Shown piece by piece: positions 25,672 through 34,087 of a stretch of DNA of 64,000 nt. Numbering within the stretch: position 1 is the stretch's first letter; each line of letters opens with the position of its first letter. The notes beneath the pieces are model-generated. The model saw only the letters and a list, made by a program, of their open reading frames with translations. It had not been told where the DNA came from and ran no database searches. The stretch is taken from NCBI RefSeq assembly GCF_037782385.1, contig NZ_JBBEXD010000001.1, positions 744,001 through 808,000 of the forward strand. Direction: 5' to 3'. This DNA comes from Ascidiimonas meishanensis (GTDB lineage Bacteria > Bacteroidota > Bacteroidia > Flavobacteriales > Flavobacteriaceae). The translations under genes were made by a program, and so were the position numbers.

Positions 25672-27565
25672 TGCATTAGATATTCTTCAAAAATATTGGG
25701 GCCATAAGACTTTTAGATATCCTCAGGAAGAAATTATCAATTCCGTTTTACAAAAAAAAGATACGCTCGCCTTACTTCCTACCGGAGGAGGGAAATCTGT
25801 GTGTTTTCAAATTCCAGCATTATTACAACCCGGAATTTGTATTGTTATTTCGCCTTTAGTAGCTCTTATTAAAGATCAGGCAACAGCTCTTAGTGATAAA
25901 GGAATTAAGACTATTGCACTTACAGGGGCTATCAATTATAGTGATTTGGATGCCGCGTTGGACAATGCCATTTATGGAAACTACAAATTTTTATACTTGT
26001 CTCCTGAACGGCTTAAGCAAGAATTAGTAATGGATCGTATTCGGCAAATGCCCGTAAATCTTATTGCTGTAGATGAAGCACATTGTATTTCTCAATGGGG
26101 TAATGACTTTAGACCCTCCTACAAAGAAATTGCTTTATTAAGAGACCCTTTTCCTCATGTTCCCATAATTGCTTTAACGGCAACTGCGACTACTAAAGTA
26201 CGTGAGGATATTATTGAATCTCTTAATTTTCAAAATCACCATACTTTTGTCAACTCTTTTGAGCGAGCTAATATCTCCTATCAAGTAATCAGGCATGAAA
26301 ATAAATTACAAACTACCATCCATTTATTAGGTAAACATCCCGGAAGTGCTATCATCTATGTACGAAATAGAAAAGCTACTTTAGATATTAGTACTTATTT
26401 GAAACAACACCGTATAACAGCCGACTTTTATCATGGAGGTATCTCATCAGAAGACAAGCAAAATAAACTACGTGCGTGGCTTAAGAATGAGATTCGTGTA
26501 ATAGTTGCAACTAATGCATTTGGTATGGGGATTGATAAGCCAGATGTAAGAAGTATATTTCATTTGGCAATGCCCGAAAATGTAGAAAATTATTATCAGG
26601 AGGCTGGACGTGCAGGAAGGGATGAAAAACCTGCTTTTGCTTATCTTATAGTGAGTGAAAGTGACGGAATCCTTTTAAAAAAACAATTTCTTACGCATTT
26701 ACCAGATGTAACCTTTGTAAAACTTGTGTACAGAAGGTTAAATAATTATCTTCAAATACCTTATGGTGAAGGAAGTGAAAGTACCCATCAATTAAAATTT
26801 GCCCATTTCTGTTCCGTATACGAATTGCCAAGTAAAAAAACGTACAATGCCATGAAGCTTTTAGACCGACATGGTGTATTGCGACTTTCTGAGAGTTTTC
26901 ACAGAAAAACTAAGGTTCAGTTTAAGGTCTCTACAAATCAATTGTTTGAATACCTAAATAGAAATCGAAATTTTGAAGAAATCACAAGGGCTATCCTTAG
27001 AACTTATGGAGGGATTTTTGATTTACAAACTCCAATCAATCCTACACTCATAGCTAAAAAAACGGGGAATTCAGAAAAAAAAATACTAGATATTCTAAAT
27101 CAATTAGAGAAAGATAATATCATCTACTATACTGCAAACCATACCGATGCAGAAATTACTTTTTTAGTACCAAGGGAAGACGAGCAAACCATTCATCTTT
27201 TCGCCAATGATATTAAAACACATTTAAAATTAAGGCACCAACAGGTAGAAGACATGATCTCTTATGTGAATACCAATAATGTTTGCAGAAGCATCCAATT
27301 ATTAAGGTACTTTGGTGAAACAAATGCATCTTCTTGTGGTATTTGCTCTGTTTGTATCTCCCAGCCAGATAAACTTACGGAAGAAGTTGCTGTTTTGGTT
27401 GGAGAGGCAATTATTGACCTTTTAAAAAAGAAACCTGAAACTTCAGAAAATATTTTGAAATCTCTTACTTTTAAAGAGCAAACCGTACTTTTTATTTTGC
27501 GATCACTTTTAGAAAAAGGAAAAATTAAATTAAACAACATCAATCAATATAGTCTTCACAAATGA
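25664..27565 (+). CDS. recQ: RecQ-type ATP-dependent DNA helicase
   Basis: 633 residues. Helicase motifs: I LLPTGGGKSVCFQIPA, II VDEAHCISQWGNDFRPSY, VI YQEAGRAGRDEKPA. A zinc domain follows with four Cys in VCRSIQLLRYF...SCGICSVC. The C-terminal ~60 residues lack a clear HRDC domain, so this is the short RecQ form. 3'-5' helicase for recombination repair. Overlaps fmt by 4 bases. Confidence 0.93.
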   Translation: MSNALDILQKYWGHKTFRYPQEEIINSVLQKKDTLALLPTGGGKSVCFQIPALLQPGICIVISPLVALIKDQATALSDKGIKTIALTGAINYSDLDAALDNAIYGNYKFLYLSPERLKQELVMDRIRQMPVNLIAVDEAHCISQWGNDFRPSYKEIALLRDPFPHVPIIALTATATTKVREDIIESLNFQNHHTFVNSFERANISYQVIRHENKLQTTIHLLGKHPGSAIIYVRNRKATLDISTYLKQHRITADFYHGGISSEDKQNKLRAWLKNEIRVIVATNAFGMGIDKPDVRSIFHLAMPENVENYYQEAGRAGRDEKPAFAYLIVSESDGILLKKQFLTHLPDVTFVKLVYRRLNNYLQIPYGEGSESTHQLKFAHFCSVYELPSKKTYNAMKLLDRHGVLRLSESFHRKTKVQFKVSTNQLFEYLNRNRNFEEITRAILRTYGGIFDLQTPINPTLIAKKTGNSEKKILDILNQLEKDNIIYYTANHTDAEITFLVPREDEQTIHLFANDIKTHLKLRHQQVEDMISYVNTNNVCRSIQLLRYFGETNASSCGICSVCISQPDKLTEEVAVLVGEAIIDLLKKKPETSENILKSLTFKEQTVLFILRSLLEKGKIKLNNINQYSLHK

Positions 27566-28512
27566 GAAATTTAAGAATTGTATTTATGGGCACACCAGAT
27601 TTTGCGGTGGCCATCTTAAAAAAAATGCTAGAAGAAAAATTAGTCGTCGTGGGGGTTATTACTGTACCAGACAAACCTGCGGGGAGAGGTAGAAAGCTTC
27701 AAGAGTCTGCAGTGAAAAAGTTTGCAGTTACTAAAGAAATTCCTGTGCTACAGCCTACAAATCTTAAAGATGAAGAATTTATAAAAGAATTGAAAGATTT
27801 AAACGCGAATTTGCATGTAGTAGTTGCCTTTCGTATGCTTCCAAAAGTAGTATGGGACATGCCATCCTATGGTACTTTTAATTTACACGCCTCCCTCCTT
27901 CCCAATTATAGAGGAGCTGCTCCTATTAACTGGGCACTTATTAATGGGGAAACTAAAACTGGTGTTACTACATTTTTTATTGACGAAAAAATTGATACCG
28001 GAGAAATCATTCTTCAAAAAGAAGTCTCCATAGATAATAGTATGAATGCTGGTGAATTACATGATTTGCTAATGTATACCGGAGCTGAATTGGTAATAGA
28101 CACCATTAGAGCTATTGAAAAAGGAACCGTTAAGACAAGGAAACAACCGGGAACAGACGTCCATAAAGCAGCACCCAAATTATTTAAAGACAACTGCAAG
28201 ATTGACTGGAAGAACTCGGCTGAAAACGTTCATAACAAAATTCGTGGTTTAAGTCCATATCCTGCAGCTTGGAGTTGGTTGGTAAATGAAGAAACTAAAG
28301 AAGAGAAAGTTAAAATTTTTAGATCCCAACCTGAAAAATCTAGTCATACGTTGGAACCAGGTCAATTAATAATAGAAAAACATAGTCTTAAGGTAGCAGT
28401 TAAAGATGGGTACATACACATTTTGGAAATGCAGCTTCCCGGAAAGCGAAAAATGAACATAAAAGATGTGCTTAATGGATACTCATTTGATAATAATGCC
28501 AGAATGCGGTAA
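27562..28512 (+). CDS. fmt: Methionyl-tRNA formyltransferase
   Basis: 316 residues. N-terminal IVFMGTPDFAVAILKKM and the 10-formyl-THF/catalytic block LHASLLPNYRGAAPINWAL, both classical. C-terminal tRNA-binding domain begins near residue 205 (NKIRGLSPYPAAWSW). Formylates initiator Met-tRNA. Coupled to recQ by overlap. A 7-bp hairpin without T-run (28512-28532) directly follows the stop. Confidence 0.95.
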   Translation: MRNLRIVFMGTPDFAVAILKKMLEEKLVVVGVITVPDKPAGRGRKLQESAVKKFAVTKEIPVLQPTNLKDEEFIKELKDLNANLHVVVAFRMLPKVVWDMPSYGTFNLHASLLPNYRGAAPINWALINGETKTGVTTFFIDEKIDTGEIILQKEVSIDNSMNAGELHDLLMYTGAELVIDTIRAIEKGTVKTRKQPGTDVHKAAPKLFKDNCKIDWKNSAENVHNKIRGLSPYPAAWSWLVNEETKEEKVKIFRSQPEKSSHTLEPGQLIIEKHSLKVAVKDGYIHILEMQLPGKRKMNIKDVLNGYSFDNNARMR

Positions 28513-28616
28513 ACCCTTGCTGCTAAAGGGTTGAACGAAAAAACCGATAATTCTGCTCACTTTATTAACAAAGGTGTTAAGTTATCAACAAAATAAGCGT
28601 TTTCCCTTGATTTTAC

Positions 28617-28646
28617 TTGCGTGATACATAAATCCATATAAATTTG
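28617..28646 (+). promoter_or_regulatory. Promoter of the HU gene
   Basis: TTG (28617-28619), exactly 19 bases, TAAATTTG (28639-28646): a full match to the flavobacterial sigma-A consensus. Start of transcription about 28652, giving a leader near 48 bases before the ATG at 28700. Confidence 0.8.
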
Positions 28647-28699
28647 TCACAATAATTAAAATAAATGTTTAACCAACAATTAGTTTTAAAAATTTTATT

Positions 28700-28972
28700 A
28701 TGAACAAAACAGAATTGATCGATGCTATTGCAGCAGATGCTGGCATCACTAAAGCAGCAGCAAAAAAAGCATTGGAATCTTTCTTAGGCAACGTTGAAGG
28801 TGCTCTTAAGAAAGGTGGAAGAGTTTCTTTGGTAGGCTTTGGTACTTTCTCTGTAACTAGAAGAGCCGCTAGAGACGGAAGAAATCCACAGACAGGAAAA
28901 ACCATTAAAATTGCTGCTAAAAATGTAGTTAAATTTAAGGCAGGAGCTGATTTAAGTAAGTCAGTGAATTAA
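28700..28972 (+). CDS. hup: HU family DNA-binding protein
   Basis: 90 residues, the classical size. N-terminal MNKTELIDAIAADAGITKAAAKK, the GRVSLVGFGTF turn and the DNA-contact arm RRAARDGRNPQTGKTIKI are standard. Bends DNA and compacts the nucleoid. Has its own promoter and terminator. Confidence 0.95.
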   Translation: MNKTELIDAIAADAGITKAAAKKALESFLGNVEGALKKGGRVSLVGFGTFSVTRRAARDGRNPQTGKTIKIAAKNVVKFKAGADLSKSVN

Positions 28973-28996
28973 TTTTTCCTTAGAAAATAAATTATT

Positions 28997-29021
28997 AAAG
29001 CACCTTTTTAGGTGCTTTTTT
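28997..29021 (+). terminator. Terminator after HU
   Basis: AAAGCACCT-tttt-AGGTGCTTT, 9-bp perfect stem followed by T-run, 24 bases after the HU stop. Confidence 0.88.
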
Positions 29022-29099
29022 ATTGTCTTATATCGAAATAAACACGCTAAAATTTGATTTTTTTGATTTTTTATTTAGCTTTAGGAAAACTTTATATGT

Positions 29100-29660
29100 A
29101 TGGTAGCTACTAAACCGCAGAAAGGGCATTTGCTTATTTCGGAACCATCTATTATAGGAGACGTATCATTCAATAGGTCGGTAGTACTGCTAGCTGAACA
29201 TAACGAAGAGGGATCTATAGGTTTTATTCTTAATAAGCCCCTTGCTTTTCATCTCAATGAATTAGTTCCGGAGATTAAAAAATCAATGAAGGTATATAAT
29301 GGAGGTCCCGTAGAGCAGGATAACTTATACTTTATTCATCGTGTCCCTGACCTTATTACCAATAGCATTGAAATTTCACATGGTGTATATTGGGGAGGAG
29401 ACTTTGAAGAAATTATAGACTTAATTAACCAAGGAACTATCAAATCTTCAGATATTCGTTTCTTTCTTGGGTATTCAGGATGGGAAATTTTGCAATTAGA
29501 CAAAGAACTACAGTCCAGTTCTTGGATTGTATTGGAGAATAAATACAAAAGCAATATTATCCGTAAATCTGCAAATTACTTCTGGAAAGAAAAAATGTTG
29601 GAATTAGGGGGAGATTATATGCTTTGGTCTAATGCTCCTGAAAATCCCAATCTCAATTAA
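29100..29660 (+). CDS. YqgE/AlgH family protein
   Basis: 186 residues. KGHLLISEPSIIGDVSFNRSV and GSIGFILNKP near the start, YNGGPVEQDNLYF and FFLGYSGWEILQLD later are the family blocks. Role unclear (thought regulatory or peptide-binding). Its stop overlaps the stop of the convergent aminotransferase by 4 bases. Confidence 0.9.
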   Translation: MVATKPQKGHLLISEPSIIGDVSFNRSVVLLAEHNEEGSIGFILNKPLAFHLNELVPEIKKSMKVYNGGPVEQDNLYFIHRVPDLITNSIEISHGVYWGGDFEEIIDLINQGTIKSSDIRFFLGYSGWEILQLDKELQSSSWIVLENKYKSNIIRKSANYFWKEKMLELGGDYMLWSNAPENPNLN

Positions 29661-30502
29661 GAGATTCTAATGAATACATTCAAATCCTGAACCAGTTTTG
29701 TACTGATTAAATTGCCGAAAGATTTTTTACGATATTTGGTAACTGGTTGTATCCCCGAAATTACATTTGTTATAAATAGCTCGTCTGCTTTCTGCAACTC
29801 AAAAGGAGATACCGAAGATTCCTCGAAATGTAAATCGGGATTTTTATTAATCATCTTAATCAATTGCTTTCTTAAAACACCATTGAGACAACCATCTGTT
29901 AACGGAGGTGTTTTAACCGTGCTCCCAGAGACTACAAATAGATTCCCATTAAGAGCCTCTACTACATTTTTTTCATGATTTAACAAAAGACAATTATCAT
30001 ATCCATTTTCATCTGCGAAAATACCTGCTAAAACATTGATAAGTTTATTGGCAGATTTAAGCGTAGAAAGCAACCCTGTATTCACCCAATGATCTTTGAA
30101 AAGTTCTACTTCATAAGGTTCAGAAGACAGTTTATAAAATGGATTTGACATAGGTGCCGCCTCTATAATGTAAGATATGTCATGATTCTCTGGAGTATAT
30201 AAACCTCCTCCATTTCTAAAAACTGTAAACCTAATTCTTACCGTTTTCAATGCGAGTCCGTTTGCATTAATGGTTGTAAGAATAGATTCTTCCAGAAATT
30301 CCATGGTAAAGTTCATGGGGATATCCATTCTTAATATGCGCATAGACGCCATTAGCCTTAGGTAATGATCTTCCCAAAAGATAATTTTTTTATTCACCAC
30401 TCTTATGGTTTCAAAAATTGCATCTCCATATTTTAGAGCACGATTAGACTCAGCTAAAAAAGCTGTTCCATCTGCAAGTAGTTTACCATTAAAATTAACC
30501 AT
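29657..30502 (-). CDS. Class IV aminotransferase (BCAT/ADC-lyase-like)
   Basis: 281 residues. Starts MVNFNGKLLADGTAFLAESN and contains ALKYGDAIFETIRV, the PLP-fold hallmark; STLKSANKLINVLAG carries the expected PLP Lys and SVSPFELQKADELFITN is the phosphate-binding block. May be branched-chain aminotransferase or aminodeoxychorismate lyase; the length suits the latter. A hairpin with a U-run sits directly before its ATG. Confidence 0.87.
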   Translation of the reverse strand: MVNFNGKLLADGTAFLAESNRALKYGDAIFETIRVVNKKIIFWEDHYLRLMASMRILRMDIPMNFTMEFLEESILTTINANGLALKTVRIRFTVFRNGGGLYTPENHDISYIIEAAPMSNPFYKLSSEPYEVELFKDHWVNTGLLSTLKSANKLINVLAGIFADENGYDNCLLLNHEKNVVEALNGNLFVVSGSTVKTPPLTDGCLNGVLRKQLIKMINKNPDLHFEESSVSPFELQKADELFITNVISGIQPVTKYRKKSFGNLISTKLVQDLNVFIRIS

Positions 30503-30527
30503 AAAAAAACCCTGATTTAAATCAGGG
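30503..30527 (-). terminator. Terminator-like hairpin at the start codon of the aminotransferase
   Basis: Perfect 18-base palindrome CCCTGATTTAAATCAGGG (30510-30527) followed on the minus strand by seven T and then at once ATG (30500-30502). As RNA it is a textbook terminator for the upstream START-like gene, but it abuts the next start codon, so it may act as attenuator or the aminotransferase message is leaderless. Confidence 0.8.
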
Positions 30528-30553
30528 CAAATATACTTTATTTAAGGATCATT

Positions 30554-30940
30554 TTAAACGGAACCTATTACATGTTTTAAGTCGGAAATTTGATTATCCC
30601 ATAGCATTTTGGCTTCTTCAACTTCGTCTTCCTCTGCAAAATCTGTCACAACCAAAGAAACGTCTTTAGTTATTTCATCAACTACAATACGTAGTTCAAA
30701 AAATGATTCATCATCTTCTGCTTCTTCCCATCTAAATTTAACCATCTCTCCATTCTTCTTTCTCAACAACTTAGCCTTTTCTTCGGTGTCATCCCAGATA
30801 AATGTAAACAATTCTCCTCTTGAATTTACATTATCTGCAAACCATTCAGACAATCCCGAGGGTGTTGAAATGTATTGATATAATAACGTTGGTGAGGAAT
30901 GAAGGGGAAACTCTATTTCGTATTTTATTTTATCCTGCAT
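30554..30940 (-). CDS. START-like (AHSA1-type) domain protein
   Basis: 128 residues. The family block YISTPSGLSEWFADNVNS and the WDDTEEKAKLLRKKNGE stretch are typical. Acidic, cytosolic. Commonly placed beside the class IV aminotransferase in flavobacteria. Function unknown. Confidence 0.87.
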   Translation of the reverse strand: MQDKIKYEIEFPLHSSPTLLYQYISTPSGLSEWFADNVNSRGELFTFIWDDTEEKAKLLRKKNGEMVKFRWEEAEDDESFFELRIVVDEITKDVSLVVTDFAEEDEVEEAKMLWDNQISDLKHVIGSV

Positions 30941-31024
30941 GGGTTTGTTGTTTAATAATTGACAATATAATTATTTCTGTTTAATACTAACAAGTTATTA
31001 TCAAAAATATTTTCTCGCAATCAT

Positions 31025-31054
31025 TTGACATACGTTATTTTGTTTTTATATTTG
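31025..31054 (+). promoter_or_regulatory. Promoter of tRNA-Met
   Basis: TTG (31025-31027), 19 bases, TATATTTG (31047-31054): same geometry as the HU promoter. Transcription would start near 31060, 20 bases before the tRNA. Confidence 0.78.
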
Positions 31055-31079
31055 CAGCCGCGTTCAAGGAGCGTTATTT

Positions 31080-31153
31080 GGCGAGGTAGCTCAGTTGGTT
31101 AGAGCGTCGGATTCATAACCCGGAGGTCTCGGGTTCAATTCCCGATCTCGCTA
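31080..31153 (+). tRNA. tRNA-Met (CAU, elongator type)
   Basis: Full cloverleaf by eye: acceptor GGCGAGG/TCTCGCT (pairs with two G-U at the ends), D-arm GCTC...GAGC, anticodon loop TTCATAA with CAT, T-arm TCGGG-TTCAATT-CCCGA. CCA is not fully encoded, as usual for Bacteroidota. The G1-U72 pair rather than a mismatch argues against initiator; Ile(CAU, lysidine) is the alternative. Confidence 0.88.
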
Positions 31154-31160
31154 CATTACA

Positions 31161-31188
31161 AAAAACCCGGTTTATCCGGGTTTTTTTT
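31161..31188 (+). terminator. Terminator of tRNA-Met
   Basis: AAAAACCCGG-tttat-CCGGGTTTTT with eight T following, 8 bases after the tRNA end. Confidence 0.88.
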
Positions 31189-31200
31189 ATTTATAGAAAT

Positions 31201-31319
31201 CCGTGGCGATTGTAATCGTCTAAGGATTGAGATAAATAAAAAAAGACAGCGCAAAGCGATGGCGGTTTTGTGAAATGTAAAGCTTCCCCCCAAAGGAATC
31301 ACCGAAGGTAATTCTCGAT
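31201..31319. repeat. 119-bp direct repeat, copy 1
   Basis: Begins CCGTGGCGATTGTAATCGTC and ends AATTCTCGAT. Differs from copy 2 (31386-31504) at only two positions I can see (aagga/aatga in the first third, TC/CC near the end). Contains the small hairpin CGATT-gt-AATCG. No open frame. It follows the tRNA terminator immediately. Confidence 0.9.
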
Positions 31320-31385
31320 AATAGATATAAAAACTCAATAATTAAACAGCGTTATTAAATTTCACTCAAACATAGCTTAAACTTC

Positions 31386-31504
31386 CCGTGGCGATTGTAA
31401 TCGTCTAATGATTGAGATAAATAAAAAAAGACAGCGCAAAGCGATGGCGGTTTTGTGAAATGTAAAGCTTCCCCCCAAAGGAATCACCGAAGGTAATTCC
31501 CGAT
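31386..31504. repeat. 119-bp direct repeat, copy 2
   Basis: Second copy, 185 bases after the first. Its end AATTCCCGAT merges into a copy of the tRNA-Met 3' end (31495-31513). The 66 bases between the copies look unrelated. Confidence 0.9.
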
Positions 31505-31513
31505 CTCGCTACA
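31495..31513 (+). repeat. Duplicated 3' end of tRNA-Met with terminator (att-like scar)
   Basis: AATTCCCGATCTCGCTACA is identical to 31137-31155, the T-arm/acceptor end of tRNA-Met. Just after it, AAACCTGG-ttata-CTAGGTTT plus T-run (31521-31543) mimics the tRNA terminator. So either a second tRNA copy lost its body, or this is an attachment-site copy left by an integrase. Confidence 0.75.
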
Positions 31514-31871
31514 GGATACAAAACCTGGTTATACTAGGTTTTTATTTAAATGTCTTATCTTGAAAAAAGCGAACAATACATTCCAAACTCTATAAAAAAT
31601 ATAGACTTATCAAGTATAAGTAAAGTTTATAGCTACCCAAAATTCGTCCTGAAATTAAAGAAAGTTAGTATTCAATTAGAGATATCTTATCAAGTATTGT
31701 GAAAAAACTTACGAGAAAAGAAAACAATTGTAAGTGATTAGATTTAAACCCCTTAGGTCTTTTTTACATTCAACTCATTTATTACGAAATAGCGCACAGT
31801 TATAACTTACAATGAATCACAAGCAATTATTTCTCATTATATTAAAATGTTTTATAATTTATTTAAAATAC

Positions 31872-33530
31872 ATGGCTCAAGAACTAAATGACTTCTTAAC
31901 TCCTGCACAAATAGGAGTGCTTAAAAGAGCTGCAGCACAAGTAACAAAATCTTTTGTTACAGATATGCACCAAAAATCCATTACTGCCTTTTGTAAAAAA
32001 AACAACATAAGCTTATCAATTCGAGAAACTGGCTTATTTTCTCTATTGAGAATAGAACAAGGTGCCAAAGCCAAACCTCATTCCATTTTAGAAAAAACGA
32101 TAAAATCTAGCTCTTTAGAAAAAAATTATCCAGAAGTTTCGGAAGTAATGAGTACTATCAGTAGTCAAAACAGCATCAATCGTAGGGGAAGTATTGAAGA
32201 TATAGGTCGTATGAGCATTACAGAAAGTATGGGTGATAATGCTAAGGCTTACACAAATCGAAGGAGATCTATGGACGGCAGTAATATTAGTTCCTATAAG
32301 AAAAGTACGGCTGGTAAAAGTGGTAAAGACAATGTCCATCGTTCCAGCAGTATGACAAGTATGGATAACATTTCTGGGGAAGACTTAAGGAAAAGTGACT
32401 TTATGAACCGCAGAAATAGTAGGGTACTCAGTAAAAGTAATAAGAGTAGTACTGGTCCTTTAAGTAGTATGAGCAGTATGAGTAGCGGTTTGAGCAGTAT
32501 GAGTAGTTTGAGTGATAGTGGTGCAAGTGACAGTAGTGTAAGTGATAATGGTGTAAGTGAGAATGTTGAAAGTAATAGTCTGAATCAAGAAATTTCATCA
32601 CAAATAGATAGTCATGATATAAAAGGGGTTTCCACAAGTGACCTCGTTGGATTTGTAGGTCACTGGTCTGAAGATAAAACATTATTAGGCCTTGCTATAG
32701 ATAAAAGGGATTTATTAGACGAATCAGATCCCATATTAGAGAACAAAAACGATCCATTAACAATACTTCAGAAGTATCTCAGCATAGATCCTGTTCAAAA
32801 TGAAGAGGGTTCAATAGAATATATACCTTATTTGGAATTAGAAAATCTTGAGCCTTATCAAAAAGAAATGGAAGACAAATGGCAACATCTTTTATATACT
32901 GGTGATTATGATATTGGTGAAATATATAAAGATGGGAAACCTATTCCAGAAGGGTCTAAGGAAAAAGCTGCAATATTATCAGGTCTTAATAAACAAATTG
33001 CGGATGACCAAAGGAAAGATCCAAACAACAAACTACCTATTAGATCAGGAACCTTTCGTGTAGATAAAACAGTAAATAAAGGTGACAAGAAGAGACGAAC
33101 TCAAGTAGCCTTCTTAATTAATATTGAGAAAGGATCAGACTATGCTATGTTCCAACATGGCGATCAAATGGGCTACTTAACAAATCAAATGAATGAGAAT
33201 ATAGCAAAAGCAGCCAAAAGTGAAAATAAGGAAAAGGGGAAAGCAGAACTTGTTCCAGCTGTTGCGCAAGAGCCTGATGAACCCTTGGCATGGTGCATTA
33301 AAGGAGATTGGTTTTGCTCTCAAAATGTTCAAGAACATAAAATAGTAAGACAACACCATAACTTAAAAGTAACTTCTGGTTGGAGCGCAAAAACCCAAAG
33401 TTTAATCCGTGGAGAACATACTCCGCTAGATAAAAGAAGAATCGAAGAAAAAAACAAAGGAAAAAAGAAAGGAAAAAATAAAGAAGAACCTCCAAGAAGA
33501 AGTAGCATATTTAAAATGAAGGGCATGTAA
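31872..33530 (+). CDS. Ser-rich protein with possible edema-factor-like toxin domain
   Basis: 552 residues from the ATG at 31872; the ATG at 31812 would add 20 residues of odd composition. Residues ~195-230 are a Ser/Met repeat (SSMSSMSSGLSSMSSLSDSG). The C-terminal part has the order TGDYDIGEIY (345-347 is D-Y-D), GSKEKAAILSGLN, then AMFQHGDQMGYLTN (H-G at 429-430), and PDEPLAWCIKGDW. This order (D-x-D, then HGxxQ...N) recalls the anthrax edema factor/CyaA/ExoY nucleotidyl cyclases, but similarity is weak and the lysine block is not certain. A basic tail ends it. No signal peptide. It borders the T6SS region, so a secreted effector is a fair guess; no accepted name. Confidence 0.5.
   Translation: MAQELNDFLTPAQIGVLKRAAAQVTKSFVTDMHQKSITAFCKKNNISLSIRETGLFSLLRIEQGAKAKPHSILEKTIKSSSLEKNYPEVSEVMSTISSQNSINRRGSIEDIGRMSITESMGDNAKAYTNRRRSMDGSNISSYKKSTAGKSGKDNVHRSSSMTSMDNISGEDLRKSDFMNRRNSRVLSKSNKSSTGPLSSMSSMSSGLSSMSSLSDSGASDSSVSDNGVSENVESNSLNQEISSQIDSHDIKGVSTSDLVGFVGHWSEDKTLLGLAIDKRDLLDESDPILENKNDPLTILQKYLSIDPVQNEEGSIEYIPYLELENLEPYQKEMEDKWQHLLYTGDYDIGEIYKDGKPIPEGSKEKAAILSGLNKQIADDQRKDPNNKLPIRSGTFRVDKTVNKGDKKRRTQVAFLINIEKGSDYAMFQHGDQMGYLTNQMNENIAKAAKSENKEKGKAELVPAVAQEPDEPLAWCIKGDWFCSQNVQEHKIVRQHHNLKVTSGWSAKTQSLIRGEHTPLDKRRIEEKNKGKKKGKNKEEPPRRSSIFKMKGM
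32463..32573. repeat. Ser-codon minisatellite inside the Ser-rich gene
   Basis: Imperfect repeats of AGTAGTATG and AGTGATAGTGG-type units, encoding the Ser/Met and Ser/Asp run. Such tracts slip readily, so length may vary between strains. Confidence 0.7.
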
Positions 33531-33638
33531 GGCACTATGCTACAAACGGTATGAATTAAAATAATGGACTTCAACTTTATTTAAAGTCTGTCCTTTTTTT
33601 CTTAGATGGTCAGGAACTGATTTAGTATTATGTCCAAG

Positions 33639-33749
33639 CTATTGATGAGCATTGATAATTTTTTGACAGACTTCGTCTATATTTTCACTAATGAGTTTTT
33701 CAATCATACTTCTTAGCTTGGCTCGGTCTGTAGTTGCTAAGATTGCTAA
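33639..33749 (-). pseudogene. Possible coding fragment (36 codons, C-terminal end)
   Basis: In-frame run ending ...MIEKLISENIDEVCQKIINA then HQ and TAG; opens only after a stop. Composition is like a real helical protein end, but there is no start and no family match. It may be the tail of a lost gene. Confidence 0.25.
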
Positions 33750-34066
33750 TTAACGTCAGTTCGATGTAAATAAGAATTAAAATCGAGTTCGAAATTGTCT
33801 TTTTCCGCAGTATAACAAGGTTTTCCGTTAAGAATTTTCGAAGCCCCCGTATTCTATGGTTAAAACAAGTAAATTCATGAACTCCTTTGAAGAAAATAGA
33901 GTATAGTGAACTAAAATTTAGCAAAGCCTTGTGGTTTTGTCCACTTTCTGGACAAAAATACCTTGGAAATCAAAGATTCACGAACACTCTAATGCAAAAC
34001 AGATATGACATGAACTAAAAAGTGTCTTTTCTTTTGGTTTCCCTACACCACCTGGCTGCTTCACTA

Positions 34067-34087
34067 AAAACAGCTACTAGCTGTTTT
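34067..34087 (-). terminator. Terminator-like hairpin in the decayed region
   Basis: AAAACAGCTA-c-TAGCTGTTTT, perfect 10-bp arms, with T-runs on both sides of the DNA (five T on the minus strand). Could end a gene that is now gone. Confidence 0.4.

Noticed and set aside
28512..28532. Terminator after fmt
   Set aside because: Hairpin AACCCTT/AAGGGTT has no T-run; may be mere structure.
31201..31504. The 119-bp repeats as an IS or CRISPR
   Set aside because: No transposase frame, no terminal inverted repeats, only two copies.
32463..32573. Repeats as a CRISPR array
   Set aside because: Units are 9-12 bases, without spacers, in frame inside a gene and encode Ser runs.
32428..32682. Minus-strand frame with Tyr/His-rich translation
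   Set aside because: Shadow of the Ser codon repeats of the Ser-rich gene.
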